Part shown: positions 16,273 to 29,363 of the stretch, one piece after another
How the letters are laid out: every line of letters begins with the position of its first letter
Position numbering within the stretch: the stretch's first letter is position 1
Source of the DNA: Gracilibacillus kekensis
Lineage (GTDB): Bacteria; Bacillota; Bacilli; Bacillales; Amphibacillaceae
NCBI RefSeq assembly: GCF_900143085.1
Contig: NZ_FRCZ01000001.1
Span: forward strand, 992,001-1,056,000
Length of the DNA stretch: 64,000 bases
Reading direction: 5' to 3'
The notes under the pieces: model-generated
Databases searched by the model: none
Seen by the model: only the letters and a program-made list of their open reading frames with translations
What the model was told of the DNA's origin: nothing
Position numbers and translations under genes: made by a program

Positions 16273-16314
16273 AAAAACAAAGATGATAGCTAAAACTATC
16301 ATCTTTGTTTTTTC
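16273..16314. terminator. Bidirectional terminator between the zinc-finger gene and catalase
   Basis: A perfect stem, AACAAAGATGATAG and its complement, spans 16273-16312 with an A-run on the left and a T-run on the right. Confidence 0.9.
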
Positions 16315-16316
16315 GT

Positions 16317-18365
16317 TTACATCACTTTACGGTTCCAATGTCGATGGGAAGCAATTGCTTCTATAAACTCTTCAGTAAAGTTCTTAGAGACTGTCCCTCT
16401 GACTACGCCAGGGCTATCTTTCATCTCATCTACTTCCAATAGCTTTTCCCCTTCCGCAGTTGCTGCGATAGGCTTATAATGAGCAAAAGCTTCATGTATA
16501 AACAAAGCTGCTTTCTTGTAAAAGGACTTATCCTCATTTCCACCCACTACGTATACTGCATCGAAAAGTACAGAATCAGCTGTTAAAAATGTATGATCCA
16601 CTTGATATTCTGCACCATCTTTTCCTGTTAGTTTTCCAAGTTTAGAACTTACTATTTCTAATTTTATACCTTTTTGTTTTAATTGATCGAAAACCGTAAG
16701 AATCTCTGTATCTTGAAAACCATCTCCCATGATAACTGCTACCTTTCGGGTAGTAACCGATTGCACCGTATTTTCTTGACTAAGAGCAGGGGAGGCTTTA
16801 GTGACTCTATTTTCTTTATGCGCTGGAGGCTCCACACCAATTGCTTCAGCAAAACCTTGTGCTAGATCTGTACTCACATTAGCAAACATATCTACTACTT
16901 GTTCTTGAATGGATCTACTTTCTACTTTCCCTAATTCAAAACTAAAAGCATTGATAATATGTTCCTTCTCTGCATCACTCATGCTGTTCCAAAAAAGCGT
17001 TGCTTGAGAAAAGTGATCTTTAAAGCTCTCACTTCGAGCACGAACTTTGTATCCTTCTACTTTCTCTTCATAGTGTTTGAATCCACCTTGATGTTCAGGT
17101 GTAGTTTCGGGCGTATTCTGCGCAAGCGAATTGTTATGGTAACTTACTGGACCTCGATTGATTGTCTGTCTTCCATAGCCATCTCTTTGGTTGTTATGAA
17201 AAGGACAAACAGGACGATTTATTGGTAACTCATGAAAATTAGGTCCACCTAAACGAATTAATTGGGTATCTGTGTATGAGAATAGACGACCTTGTAACAA
17301 TGGGTCATTGGAAAAGTCAATACCTGGTACCACATGTCCCGGATGGAAGGCGACTTGTTCTGTCTCAGCAAAGACATTGTCTACATTTCTGTTTAATGTC
17401 ATTTTCCCAACAATCTTTACTGGAATGTCTTCTTCTGGCCACAATTTAGTTGGATCTAACACATCGAAATCAAATTTAAATTCATCCTCTTCTGGAATGA
17501 TTTGTACTCCTAATTCATACTCTGGATAATCTCCATTTTCAATTGCATTCCACAGGTCTCCACGGTGGAAGTCAGGATCCTTTCCATTTATTTTTTGTGC
17601 TTCATCCCATACAACCGAATGGGTTCCTAACACCGGTTTCCAATGAAACTTAACAAAGTGGGATTTACCTTCTTCATTCACAAAACGAAACGTATGCACT
17701 CCGAAACCTTCCATCATTCTGAAACTACGTGGTATAGCTCTGTCTGACATTGCCCACATCACCATATGTGCAGATTCTTGATTGTTGGCAATAAAATCCC
17801 AGAATGTGTCATGAGCAGATGCTGCCTGTGGCATTTCATTATGGGGCTCTGGTTTCAATGCGTGCACTAAATCAGGAAATTTTATTGCGTCTTGGATAAA
17901 AAAGACTGGAATATTGTTACCCACTAAATCATAGTTCCCTTGATCTGTATAGAATTTCGTAGCAAATCCTCTGGCATCTCTGGCTAATTCACCTGAACCT
18001 TTGCTCCCGGCCACCGTAGAGAATCGAACAAATACAGGAGTTGTTTTCGATGAATCATTTAAAAAATCCGCTTTTGTAAATTCTTTCATTGATTCATATA
18101 CTTGAAACTCCCCATGTGCTGCAAAACCCCTAGCATGCACAGCCCGCTCAGGAATACGTTCATGATCAAAATGGGTCATCTTCTCTCTAAAGTGGAAATC
18201 TTCCATAAGAGTAGGACCACGGTCTCCAGCTTTCAAAGAAAACTCATCTTCTTCTACTTGTAATCCTTGATTTGTTGTCATTTTCTTGCCTCGATCATCT
18301 GATGTAAATTGCTCCAACTGATCCTTTTTACTATTACTCCCGTTCACATTGGATTGATGACTCAC
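16317..18365 (-). CDS. katE: Large-subunit catalase with C-terminal DJ-1/PfpI-like domain
   Basis: A 682-residue clade-2 catalase that breaks hydrogen peroxide to water and oxygen. The active-site histidine lies in [13 protein letters not shown], and the distal Asn region is [11 protein letters not shown]. The haem-tyrosine block is [20 protein letters not shown]. After about residue 535 a flavodoxin-like domain begins ([16 protein letters not shown]), as in E. coli HPII and B. subtilis KatE. The start is GTG at 18365 behind AAGGAGG. A sigma-B-like promoter lies upstream, matching the stress control known for KatE. Confidence 0.95.
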   Translation of the reverse strand: MSHQSNVNGSNSKKDQLEQFTSDDRGKKMTTNQGLQVEEDEFSLKAGDRGPTLMEDFHFREKMTHFDHERIPERAVHARGFAAHGEFQVYESMKEFTKADFLNDSSKTTPVFVRFSTVAGSKGSGELARDARGFATKFYTDQGNYDLVGNNIPVFFIQDAIKFPDLVHALKPEPHNEMPQAASAHDTFWDFIANNQESAHMVMWAMSDRAIPRSFRMMEGFGVHTFRFVNEEGKSHFVKFHWKPVLGTHSVVWDEAQKINGKDPDFHRGDLWNAIENGDYPEYELGVQIIPEEDEFKFDFDVLDPTKLWPEEDIPVKIVGKMTLNRNVDNVFAETEQVAFHPGHVVPGIDFSNDPLLQGRLFSYTDTQLIRLGGPNFHELPINRPVCPFHNNQRDGYGRQTINRGPVSYHNNSLAQNTPETTPEHQGGFKHYEEKVEGYKVRARSESFKDHFSQATLFWNSMSDAEKEHIINAFSFELGKVESRSIQEQVVDMFANVSTDLAQGFAEAIGVEPPAHKENRVTKASPALSQENTVQSVTTRKVAVIMGDGFQDTEILTVFDQLKQKGIKLEIVSSKLGKLTGKDGAEYQVDHTFLTADSVLFDAVYVVGGNEDKSFYKKAALFIHEAFAHYKPIAATAEGEKLLEVDEMKDSPGVVRGTVSKNFTEEFIEAIASHRHWNRKVM

Positions 18366-18409
18366 TTTTAATCCTCCTTAATAAAATTTAAATTTTGCTA
18401 CAGCAATCT

Positions 18410-18434
18410 CTTCCCATTTCATCCATAATAAAAC
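18410..18434 (-). promoter_or_regulatory. Sigma-B-like promoter of catalase
   Basis: On the minus strand GTTTTA (18434-18429) and GGGAAG (18415-18410) are separated by 13 bp, close to the sigma-B consensus. Confidence 0.45.
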
Positions 18435-18460
18435 ATTTATAAGAAGAAAATTTTCGTAAA

Positions 18461-18502
18461 AAAACAAAAAAGGAGTAAATGGAATTTACACCATTCACTC
18501 CT
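18461..18502 (-). terminator. Terminator of the AarF-like gene
   Basis: On the minus strand AGGAGTGAATGG pairs with CCATTTACTCCT (one wobble) and is followed by TTTTTTG. It ends just after the stop codon at 18507. Confidence 0.8.
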
Positions 18503-18506
18503 ATCT

Positions 18507-20171
18507 TCAAAAACGGCCAGATCTAAATATTGAATAAATTAACCAGGCAAACATTAACATCGCAATGACAAAGCCGATTTCGATGGCTGGTATTTCCCAC
18601 AATAATGAAGACTGTCTCCCTAACGCGGAGCCTATAATCAGACCAACCATTATTAAACTAAATGCTAATAATACAATACTAAATGATAACCGATTGCTTA
18701 CCCGATCTAACTTGTCAAAGAAAGAGTTCGCGGCCGGAATAGAGATTTCAATCGGTAATTTCCGCTTCTTGACCATAGTTGTCAATTCCTGCACGATCTC
18801 TGGCATATCGTGCAAAACATCACCATAATCATTCAGTTGATCGAAAATATCCTCTGCGATTTTTTTGGGATGGTACCTTTCTTTGATTAACTCACGGCCA
18901 AACGGTTCAGCTGCATCCATGATACTAAGGTCTGGTGCTAAAGGCTCCACTACCCCTTCCAACGTTAATAACGTTTTTCCAACAAGGGTTAAATCGGTAG
19001 GAATAGCTATTTGATGCTCGTTTGCAATAAAAAATAGATCTGTAACAGCTTCACCTAGGCTCACTTCACTTAATGGAACGTCGTAATATTTTATAATAAA
19101 TTTATCAATATCTCCTTGTAATTCATGGTGATTTACTACCTCTGGTACGACACCCATCTTCGTAATAGCCCTGATCATAGCTTGAGAATCCTGCTTAACA
19201 GTTGCCATGATTAAGGAAGCCAAGTGTCTTTTCATGTCTTCAGATAACCGTCCAGCCATTCCAAAATCCATCAAAGCAATTCTGTCACCAGGTATTGCTA
19301 AAATGTTTCCGATGTGTGGGTCTGCGTGAAAGAAACCATCTTTAAAAATTTGATAGAACAGTGTTTGTACTACTGTCTCAGCTATTTTTTTTGTATCATA
19401 TCCATTCTTTTCTAACGTATCAAAATCGTTCAACTTAATACCTTCTATAAATTCCATTGTTAAAATATTTTCTGTACTGTATTCCCAATAGATAGATGGT
19501 ATGGAAACATTTTTGTCATCCGCAAACTGTCTTGCCATTAAATCAGCATTTCTTCCCTCATTAACAAAATCTAATTCCTGTTTTATAGCTTTTGAAAATT
19601 CGTTAGCAATTTCCTGAACTTGGTATTTGGCTGCCCAATTCAGACGTTGCTCTGCTCGCACGGCTAATTCATGTAAGATTTCGAGGTCTGTATGTATCGT
19701 TTTCTCTATGTTTGGGCGTTTTACTTTAACTGCTACATTCTCCCCTGACTTCAATGTCGCTTGATGCACTTGACCAATAGAGGCGACTCCCAGAGGTTCT
19801 TCCTTGATATTTTGAAATAATTCTTCGAGAGGTGAACCTAACTCCTTCTCTATAATAAGACGGACATCTTCAAAAGGAACAGGTGATAGTTGATCTTGGA
19901 GTAATTCTAATTCTTTGATGACATCAGAAGGAATGAGATCCGGACGCGTGCTAGCCATTTGACCCATCTTGATAAAAGTAGGACCTAATTCCTCTAAAAA
20001 GGAGCGCAATCTGACCCCAAGCGATTTATGCGATTTCTCCTGTTCCCGTTTTACGATTAATCTTCTTGGTAGAGGAAAAACCTGATCCAACCCCAATTCC
20101 TTAACAACATAGCCAAATCCATTTCGTGAAAATGCAACTGCTATTTCTCTATATCGTTGTATATGTCTCAT
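18507..20171 (-). CDS. AarF/UbiB (ABC1)-family kinase-like protein
   Basis: The 554-residue protein has the KxGQ signature (PTFIKMGQMASTRPD), a nucleotide lysine (NVAVKVKRP), the conserved HADPHIGNI block and a DFG-type metal site (ALMDFGMAGRL). Two C-terminal transmembrane helices (about 495-548) follow. ABC1 kinase-like proteins support quinone or lipid metabolism as atypical ATPases. In Bacillus, which uses menaquinone, the exact role is unknown. ATG at 20171 has AAGGAAAC upstream. It lies 49 bases after a small coiled-coil gene on the same strand and is likely an operon with it. Confidence 0.9.
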   Translation of the reverse strand: MRHIQRYREIAVAFSRNGFGYVVKELGLDQVFPLPRRLIVKREQEKSHKSLGVRLRSFLEELGPTFIKMGQMASTRPDLIPSDVIKELELLQDQLSPVPFEDVRLIIEKELGSPLEELFQNIKEEPLGVASIGQVHQATLKSGENVAVKVKRPNIEKTIHTDLEILHELAVRAEQRLNWAAKYQVQEIANEFSKAIKQELDFVNEGRNADLMARQFADDKNVSIPSIYWEYSTENILTMEFIEGIKLNDFDTLEKNGYDTKKIAETVVQTLFYQIFKDGFFHADPHIGNILAIPGDRIALMDFGMAGRLSEDMKRHLASLIMATVKQDSQAMIRAITKMGVVPEVVNHHELQGDIDKFIIKYYDVPLSEVSLGEAVTDLFFIANEHQIAIPTDLTLVGKTLLTLEGVVEPLAPDLSIMDAAEPFGRELIKERYHPKKIAEDIFDQLNDYGDVLHDMPEIVQELTTMVKKRKLPIEISIPAANSFFDKLDRVSNRLSFSIVLLAFSLIMVGLIIGSALGRQSSLLWEIPAIEIGFVIAMLMFAWLIYSIFRSGRF

Positions 20172-20220
20172 CTGTTTCCTTAAAATAATAATCCCCCCTT
20201 TTAATGGTCTGTATTGACAC

Positions 20221-20523
20221 TTATTCTTTTTCTTTCAACTGGTTTTCCAACTGTGTCATTCTTTGCTCTAGAGCACGGAGGTCTCTTTTCGTCACAACCT
20301 CTAACTCTTCTAACAATTTATTTATTTTATCTTTTATTATTTCATCAATCGCGTTTCTGCTCTCTTCTCCTTTTCGTTCCCATTCTTGAAAAATACCATC
20401 TGATTCTTCTCTTGATAATTCACCTTTTGTCATTAATTCATCGATTACTTTTTCTGCTTGTTCTTTGCTTAATGCGGCCAATCCAAGACCCAGGGTCATC
20501 CCTTTTTTAAATGTGTCACGCAT
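20221..20523 (-). CDS. Small phasin-like coiled-coil protein
   Basis: The 100-residue protein is mostly helical: a glycine-rich hydrophobic start (MRDTFKKGMTLGLGLAALS), a charged middle and a C-terminal leucine-heptad coiled coil (ALEQRMTQLENQLKEKE). It resembles the phasin-like or polyhydroxyalkanoate-granule-associated small proteins often found next to AarF genes. No PHA synthase is in the window, so the name is only structural. ATG at 20523 has AGGAGG 8 bases upstream. The frame also contains a TTG just before it. Confidence 0.7.
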   Translation of the reverse strand: MRDTFKKGMTLGLGLAALSKEQAEKVIDELMTKGELSREESDGIFQEWERKGEESRNAIDEIIKDKINKLLEELEVVTKRDLRALEQRMTQLENQLKEKE

Positions 20524-20581
20524 CAACTATACCTCCTAAACGTTGTTTTAGTTAGTTTTACCCTATTTAAATGAACTAAAA

Positions 20582-20623
20582 ACAAAAACACACCCTTTAG
20601 TTTTATACCAACTAAAGGGTGTG
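20582..20623 (-). terminator. Terminator of the GH53 gene
   Basis: On the minus strand CACACCCTTTAGTT pairs perfectly with AACTAAAGGGTGTG around a 7-base loop and is followed by TTTTTGTTTTT. Confidence 0.92.
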
Positions 20624-20628
20624 GCTGA

Positions 20629-23904
<3,276 letters not shown>

Positions 23905-23997
23905 CTAATTTATTTCATCTGAAGGTGTGCGATCTAGTTGAGCAGAAACAGCCTCCTCCTTTGTAAATTAAATTTATAAACTTTTCACACTCTCATT

Positions 23998-24011
23998 ATA
24001 AAGCGGTTTCA
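23998..24011 (-). promoter_or_regulatory. cre-like (CcpA) site upstream of the galactanase gene
   Basis: The minus strand reads TGAAACCGCTTTAT, matching the cre core but with AT instead of CA at the end. Similar sites precede the xylanase and arabinanase genes. Confidence 0.45.
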
Positions 24012-24149
24012 TGTTGATTTATATATTAAATTATTCGTTATTAGTTTCAGAAAACGAAACCATTCTCTATTATTTTGTCTCTCACCTGCCAAACTGTATG
24101 TTAAAATATGAAAAGTGTATAAAAAAGATGGAAGCAGGAGTGAATGACC

Positions 24150-25316
24150 ATGAACAAAAAAGATATAGCCAGTATTCGAAAAGAATTTAAAATAGATAAT
24201 GATCGCATGAAAATTAATGAGATTTTTAACGTTTATATAATGAAAGAATCCAGTGACATTTACCATCAACAGAGTCAGGTGTTCAGTATGCTGGATCAGG
24301 ATGAGCAAGAATTATTTATGACCAATTTTAAAAAAGTATTAACAGGACAGCTTGATGAAAAATTGTTTGAATTAAAATTTCAGTCCGACGTCGATAATCC
24401 GACCCAACTTATCTTACATAAAGGACTGCTCACGGCAGAGAGCGAAGATTGGAAAGAACAAATGCTTCAAATTGTTGAGAAAATGTTGAAAGACAGACTG
24501 TATGAAATGGATATCGTCATCACTTTTATTCGTGGAGAGTACGTAAAACCGGCCAAGCGGAAAAATGACGAATCAGAAGAAAGTGAATTTGATTCGGTTT
24601 ATTCCCATTCTTTTATTCTTGGCAGTATTAATAAAACACAGGATCCAAAAAAGGAACTGCACTTTGACTATGTGGAAAAACAATTCAAATACAATGTGGT
24701 GGTCGACCCTGTAATTAATTTAAACGCTCCAATCGGTGGGTTCCTATTCCCTTGTTTCACCGATAATGCAGCAGACGTTAACCATATACTTTACGCCGCA
24801 GGAAAAGCCAATGAACCGGATGAAGGATTTGTTGAGGATGTACTAAACGCGGAAGAAACGATGACAGCAAAGGAAGATAAAATTGTATTTGAAGAAGTGG
24901 TTCGTGATGCGGTAGGTCATCAAATCAATTCCTCTACACTTGCTAACGTATACGAAGAGATTCACCGAATGACCGAAGATAATGAAGAGGAAGAAACACC
25001 TACTTTAGATTACAAAGATGTCGAACGCGTGTTGAAATCCAGTGGTGTAGAAGAGGTCGATACTGAAAAAATGGAAACAGCTTTTAAAAATGTAATTGAC
25101 AATACTAGTTATGAACTGAAAGCGCGGAATATTGTTCCCAAGTATAACTCTAAGTCAATTAAAATAAATACAAAAGTTGCCAACATTGCAGTCAGTCCTG
25201 AAGATTTACGCCATGTAAGACAAGTACAATTAGATGGAAGACGCTATTTGATGATTGAAGTGGAAGAAGATACAGTGGTAGATGGATTCACTATGATACC
25301 AGAGGCATTTAAGTAA
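24150..25316 (+). CDS. DUF4317-family protein
   Basis: The soluble protein of about 388 residues opens MNKKDIASIRKEFKIDNDRM, the recognisable start of DUF4317. A middle section with DVVITFIRGEY-like strands and the FLFPCFTDNAADVNHILY block follows. Function is unknown for the family. It is common in Firmicutes. AGGAG at 24136-24140 favours ATG at 24150 over the ATG at 24144. It is monocistronic and converges on the malic enzyme gene, with a small mirrored repeat between. Confidence 0.82.
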   Translation: MNKKDIASIRKEFKIDNDRMKINEIFNVYIMKESSDIYHQQSQVFSMLDQDEQELFMTNFKKVLTGQLDEKLFELKFQSDVDNPTQLILHKGLLTAESEDWKEQMLQIVEKMLKDRLYEMDIVITFIRGEYVKPAKRKNDESEESEFDSVYSHSFILGSINKTQDPKKELHFDYVEKQFKYNVVVDPVINLNAPIGGFLFPCFTDNAADVNHILYAAGKANEPDEGFVEDVLNAEETMTAKEDKIVFEEVVRDAVGHQINSSTLANVYEEIHRMTEDNEEEETPTLDYKDVERVLKSSGVEEVDTEKMETAFKNVIDNTSYELKARNIVPKYNSKSIKINTKVANIAVSPEDLRHVRQVQLDGRRYLMIEVEEDTVVDGFTMIPEAFK

Positions 25317-25413
25317 AATCCACTTTGATATTTCGGTGTTGTTTGAATTTTTGACTAGATAATGGATGAATTTTACATGCTATCTACAATCCTTGGCTTA
25401 ATTTTTATGCAGT

Positions 25414-25487
25414 GCCCATGAGATAATAGAGACTCTTGACGAGATATCAACCATTATCTCGTCAAGAAGCACATGTATCTTGCAAAA
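25414..25487. repeat. Mirrored 21-bp-phased repeat array, copy 2 (short, decayed outer units)
   Basis: A central forward unit, CTTGACGAGATA (25435-25446), and an inverted unit, TATCTCGTCAAG (25455-25466), are perfect complements with starts 20 bp apart. Weaker units at 25414 and 25476, each matching about 7 of 12 positions, fall exactly 21 bp further out. The element lies between convergent genes. It may also serve as a hairpin at the 3' ends. Confidence 0.7.
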
Positions 25488-25519
25488 AGAAATTGTTTTT
25501 TAGTAAAATATATGAATTT

Positions 25520-26902
25520 TCATATTTTCCTTGAAACTCCACTATCAATGGCAGCTTGATAAACAGCATTACGTACTTGTTCCACCACTTTTTCATTGAA
25601 AACTCCGGGAATAATATAATCTTCACTTAACTCATCTTCATGAATCGTAGCAGCAATTGCTTTAGCCGCTGCTACTTTCATTTCATCATTAATCGAAGTT
25701 GCCTTGGCGTCCAAGGCTCCTCTAAATATTCCCGGAAAACATAAAAGATTATTTACTTGATTTGGATAATCTGATCTTCCGGTAGCCATTACACGTACAT
25801 GTTCCTGTGCAAGATCCGGGGAAATTTCAGGGTTAGGGTTAGCTAATGCAAAAAGGATCACATCGTTTGCCATACTTTTTATATCCTCGACCTTTAATAT
25901 ATCTCCATCTGCCACACCAATAAATATATCAGCACCCTCAACTGCCTTGCTTAAAGATCCATCAATGTTTTCAGAATTCGTGTGTGTGGCATACCATTGC
26001 CATGAGGCATTATCATATTGTTTTTCTGATGTAATAGTACCTTCCTTATCTACACCTACAATATTTTTTGCTCCAGCAGCTAAAAGCATTTTGGTAATAG
26101 CAATTCCTGCTGCTCCAACTCCACACACGACAATTTTTACTTCTTCTAAATTCTTTTTCGTTATTTTAAGTGCATTCAAAAGTCCTGCTAATACGACAAT
26201 AGCCGTTCCATGCTGATCATCATGATAAACAGGAATATCTAATTCTTTTTCTAAAGTCTCCTCAATTTCAAAACATTGAGGTGATGCAATATCTTCCAGA
26301 TGAATGGCTCCAAATCCTGGACTGATTGCTTTGATGGTGTTAATAATTTCTTTCGGATCTTTCGTATCCAAACAAATCGGGTATGCGTTTACATTAGCAA
26401 AACGTTTATGTAACATCGCTTTACCTTCGATCACTGGCATCGCTGCTTCAGGCCGAAGCTCTCCTAATCCTAATACTGCGGTTCCATCAGACACAATTGC
26501 AATCGTATTATTCTTTATTGTTAAATTATGTGCTAGTTCTGGCTGCTCATCGATTGCTCGGCACACCCTTGCCACTTCTGGTGTATAAACATGTGAGAGT
26601 TGTTCACGATTCTTAAGATCCAACTTTGGCTGAATATCAAGCTTGCCACCCAAATGGATCAAGAAGGTTCGATCAGAAATATGTTTAACACGGACACCTT
26701 CTGTTTCCTTCAACGCATTTATCACGTTCATTTGGACTGATTCATCACTAACTTTAATTGAAATATCTCTAACGGTTTGCTTAGGGTTTTCCTTTTTGAC
26801 ATCAATTGCTACTAAATCAGCTTCATATTGATTGATCAGAGTAGCAATTTTACCAATATTCGCCTTTTCTTTTTCCATTTCAATCCGGATGATCACATGC
26901 AC
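25520..26902 (-). CDS. NAD(P)-dependent malic enzyme with N-terminal ACT domain
   Basis: The enzyme oxidatively decarboxylates malate to pyruvate. The 460 residues comprise an ACT-like regulatory domain (1-80), a malic-enzyme N domain (about 90-220; TIAIVSDGTAVLGLGELRP and PVYHDDQHGTA with the catalytic residues) and the NAD-binding domain (VVCGVGAAGIAI). The size and ACT domain match the YtsJ-type group in Bacillus. The start is GTG at 26902, with AAGGAGG 7 bases upstream. A malate:quinone oxidoreductase elsewhere in the window offers a second malate-oxidising route. Confidence 0.92.
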   Translation of the reverse strand: MHVIIRIEMEKEKANIGKIATLINQYEADLVAIDVKKENPKQTVRDISIKVSDESVQMNVINALKETEGVRVKHISDRTFLIHLGGKLDIQPKLDLKNREQLSHVYTPEVARVCRAIDEQPELAHNLTIKNNTIAIVSDGTAVLGLGELRPEAAMPVIEGKAMLHKRFANVNAYPICLDTKDPKEIINTIKAISPGFGAIHLEDIASPQCFEIEETLEKELDIPVYHDDQHGTAIVVLAGLLNALKITKKNLEEVKIVVCGVGAAGIAITKMLLAAGAKNIVGVDKEGTITSEKQYDNASWQWYATHTNSENIDGSLSKAVEGADIFIGVADGDILKVEDIKSMANDVILFALANPNPEISPDLAQEHVRVMATGRSDYPNQVNNLLCFPGIFRGALDAKATSINDEMKVAAAKAIAATIHEDELSEDYIIPGVFNEKVVEQVRNAVYQAAIDSGVSRKI

Positions 26903-27077
26903 AATGATTCCTCCTTAATGATTTTTATACGGTTAATTCCTCGTACTTCCCCATTAAGCTTTTTTTGCATCATTAGTATATTTATATTCAATTGTAACGA
27001 AGGTTTCACTTTTTTGCTATCAGTAACTGTATTGTTCACTTGCTTTCCTGAGTTTACTATAGGTTTTTTATTTATGT

Positions 27078-27104
27078 TGTCACATTTCTTCTATGATCAT
27101 CGTC
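27078..27104 (+). promoter_or_regulatory. ECF41-type promoter
   Basis: TGTCACA (27078-27084) and CGTC (27101-27104) are separated by exactly 16 bp, matching the published ECF41 consensus TGTCACA-N16-CGTC. It lies 37 bases before the oxidoreductase start codon, so the downstream ECF41 sigma factor should drive its own operon. Confidence 0.85.
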
Positions 27105-27141
27105 ATAGAAATGAAAATATAAAAATGGAGGTTATCTTCAA

Positions 27142-28461
27142 ATGACAAATAAATGGGATGTAGTGATTATTGGTGGAGGATTAGCTGGTTATGTTGCGGC
27201 AAATTATTTAGCCAAAAACGATTTATCTGTATTGATACTTGAAAAAGCTGGTTCAATTGGTGGGCGTGCACGAACAAACAAAATGAAACAACAGTTGTTT
27301 AACATCGGTCCCCACGCCCTTTATAAAAAAGGAAAAGCAATCTCTATTCTCGAAGAATTAGGAATTAATATTTCTGGCAAATCGCCAAAATTAGGCGGAG
27401 TATTAATTAAGGATGAAGTAGAATATGCTGCACCTCTCAATCTTTCTGCACTTTTTTCCAGCCAACTTTTAAAGGGAAAGGAAAAGATGGAATGGCTATC
27501 TATGATAATGAAAATTAAAAATATTAATGTCGAAAAGTTAACAGATCAATCATATAAAGACTGGGTAGAACAAGTAACTAAATCTCCTACTATTAAGTCC
27601 TTACTATTTGTTCTTGCTAGGCTGTCCACTTATTGTCATCCTCCTGATATAACCAGCGCAAAAGTAATACTTTCACACGTCAAAGTCAGTATGGATGGTG
27701 TTCTTTATATTGATTACGGTTGGCAGACAATAATCGATCAACTTCATAATAAGGCGATTATTTCAGGTGTAGATGTTCAAACCAATGTAGTAGTAACTAA
27801 AATGATTAAGGACGAGGACGATGATTATAAACTAATATCCTCACAAGGCGACATATTTCCCGGGAAATATGTGATAAGTACGACAGGTCCAAGTGAATTA
27901 AATGCAATGTTAGGCAATGATAAATCCCTCCCAAAAGACAATTTTTTTGAAGAAATCATACCTGTTAAAGGTGCAACATTGGATGTGGCGTTAACACAGC
28001 TGCCGAACCCAAAACAATTATTTGCAATGGGAATAACGGATCCTCTTTATTACGCGGTACATTCACCTTATGCTATACTATCAGAAAATAGAAATCATTC
28101 CATCTTACATGTGTTCAAATATTTGCTACCGGACGAGAAAACCGAGGATAAGGATTTAAAAACTGAGCTTGAACTATTTTTAGAAAAGCTGCAACCAGGA
28201 TGGAAGAACTTTGCAATAACGAGTCGGTTTATCCCTCATATTGTTGTTAATCAAAGATTCCCTCAAACTGGAGATAACCAAAGGCTTTATCAGTTAAAAA
28301 ATAAATTCTCAGGATTATATATTGCTAGTGACTGGGCTTCGCCTCATTTTATTTTATCTGAAGCAGCAACTACTAGTGCAAAACAAGCTGTAGAAGAAAT
28401 TATAATAAAGGAGGAGGAATCCATAAATGCAAATCACTACAGAAGATTATCACGAATTTAA
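27142..28461 (+). CDS. FAD-dependent oxidoreductase (phytoene-desaturase/amine-oxidase fold) of the ECF41 operon
   Basis: The protein has 439 residues with the dinucleotide motif VVIIGGGLAGYVAANYLA, the GG motif SIGGRARTNK and a C-terminal FAD-contact segment GLYIASDWASPHFILSEAA. The fold is that of phytoene desaturase and amine oxidases. The substrate is unknown. GGAGG precedes ATG at 27142. The 3' end overlaps the start of the sigma factor gene by 35 bases. ECF41 sigma genes are known to sit beside a carboxymuconolactone decarboxylase, oxidoreductase or epimerase gene, so this is the expected partner class. Confidence 0.85.
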   Translation: MTNKWDVVIIGGGLAGYVAANYLAKNDLSVLILEKAGSIGGRARTNKMKQQLFNIGPHALYKKGKAISILEELGINISGKSPKLGGVLIKDEVEYAAPLNLSALFSSQLLKGKEKMEWLSMIMKIKNINVEKLTDQSYKDWVEQVTKSPTIKSLLFVLARLSTYCHPPDITSAKVILSHVKVSMDGVLYIDYGWQTIIDQLHNKAIISGVDVQTNVVVTKMIKDEDDDYKLISSQGDIFPGKYVISTTGPSELNAMLGNDKSLPKDNFFEEIIPVKGATLDVALTQLPNPKQLFAMGITDPLYYAVHSPYAILSENRNHSILHVFKYLLPDEKTEDKDLKTELELFLEKLQPGWKNFAITSRFIPHIVVNQRFPQTGDNQRLYQLKNKFSGLYIASDWASPHFILSEAATTSAKQAVEEIIIKEEESINANHYRRLSRI

Positions 28462-29302
28462 ACCCTTATTGTTTTCATTAGGTTACCGCATGCTTGGTTC
28501 AATAACAGAAGTTGAAGATAGTATTCAGGAAACTTTCCTGAAAGCCTATCAGATCGATACTGAAGATATTGATAATAAAAAGGCATATCTATGTAAAATC
28601 ATGACAAATCGTTGTCTGGATGTATTAAAATCTGCTCGCTATAAACGCGAGCAATATATTGGTCCATGGAATCCCGAACCACTTCTCATTGATCAACCCG
28701 CTAGCTATGATCCTGCTGAATCCATTCTCCAAAAAGAAGGTTTAAGTATTGCCTATTTACGAATGATGGAATTTTTACGCCCTGAAGAGCGAGCTGTCTT
28801 ACTTTTAAGAGAAGTATTTAATTTCACCTATTTAGAAATCGCCGCTATGATTGATAAAAAGGAAGAAAACTGTAGAAAAATGTTTAGTCGTGCTAAACAG
28901 AAAATGGCTCCCGTGCAAGACGAAAGCTTAGATTATAAAAATAACAAAAGCATTATTGATCGTTTCATCCAAGCATTCCAAACACAAGATCAAGATGTTT
29001 TGTTAGAGCTTATCTCTGATAAAGTTACACTGCATTCCGATGGTGGAGGTAAAGTAAATGCTGCCACCAGACCTATTATATCTGCACCTAATGTTTTAAA
29101 CTTCTTGTATGGCATTATGAAAAAAATGACTGGAGACTTTGACTTTGAAGTTAAAATGGTCAATTATCAGCCTGGTATTTTAATTTTTATACAAAACCAG
29201 CTTCAAAGTGTTTTTAGCTTTTATATTTATGAAGGTAAAATTAACGAAATGTATATTACCTTGAATCCCGATAAATTAAGAGTTCAATCAATAGGAAATT
29301 AA
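28427..29302 (+). CDS. ECF41-family RNA polymerase sigma factor (SigJ-like)
   Basis: The 291-residue protein has sigma region 2 (about 8-75; YRMLGSITEVEDSIQETFLKAY) and region 4 (about 110-160; EERAVLLLREVFNFTYLEIA). A C-terminal SnoaL/NTF2-like extension (about 170-285) modulates activity in ECF41 factors and replaces a separate anti-sigma. AAGGAGGAGG precedes ATG at 28427 inside the upstream gene, so the two are translationally linked. It probably autoregulates through the site at 27078-27104. Confidence 0.93.
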   Translation: MQITTEDYHEFKPLLFSLGYRMLGSITEVEDSIQETFLKAYQIDTEDIDNKKAYLCKIMTNRCLDVLKSARYKREQYIGPWNPEPLLIDQPASYDPAESILQKEGLSIAYLRMMEFLRPEERAVLLLREVFNFTYLEIAAMIDKKEENCRKMFSRAKQKMAPVQDESLDYKNNKSIIDRFIQAFQTQDQDVLLELISDKVTLHSDGGGKVNAATRPIISAPNVLNFLYGIMKKMTGDFDFEVKMVNYQPGILIFIQNQLQSVFSFYIYEGKINEMYITLNPDKLRVQSIGN

Positions 29303-29314
29303 TAGGAGCAACAA

Positions 29315-29341
29315 CAAGTGGGAGTTTTATTCTCCCACTAT
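29315..29341. terminator. Bidirectional terminator after the sigma gene
   Basis: AGTGGGAG (29317-29324) pairs with CTCCCACT (29332-29339) around a T-rich loop. It separates converging genes. Confidence 0.65.
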
Positions 29342-29363
29342 GCTCGACAAAACTAAGATCGCT

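Noticed and set aside
26828-27145. 105-residue Phe/Ile-rich open frame before the ECF41 operon
   Set aside because: It lies on the reverse of the malic enzyme start and leader, lacks a ribosome binding site, and covers the ECF41 promoter.
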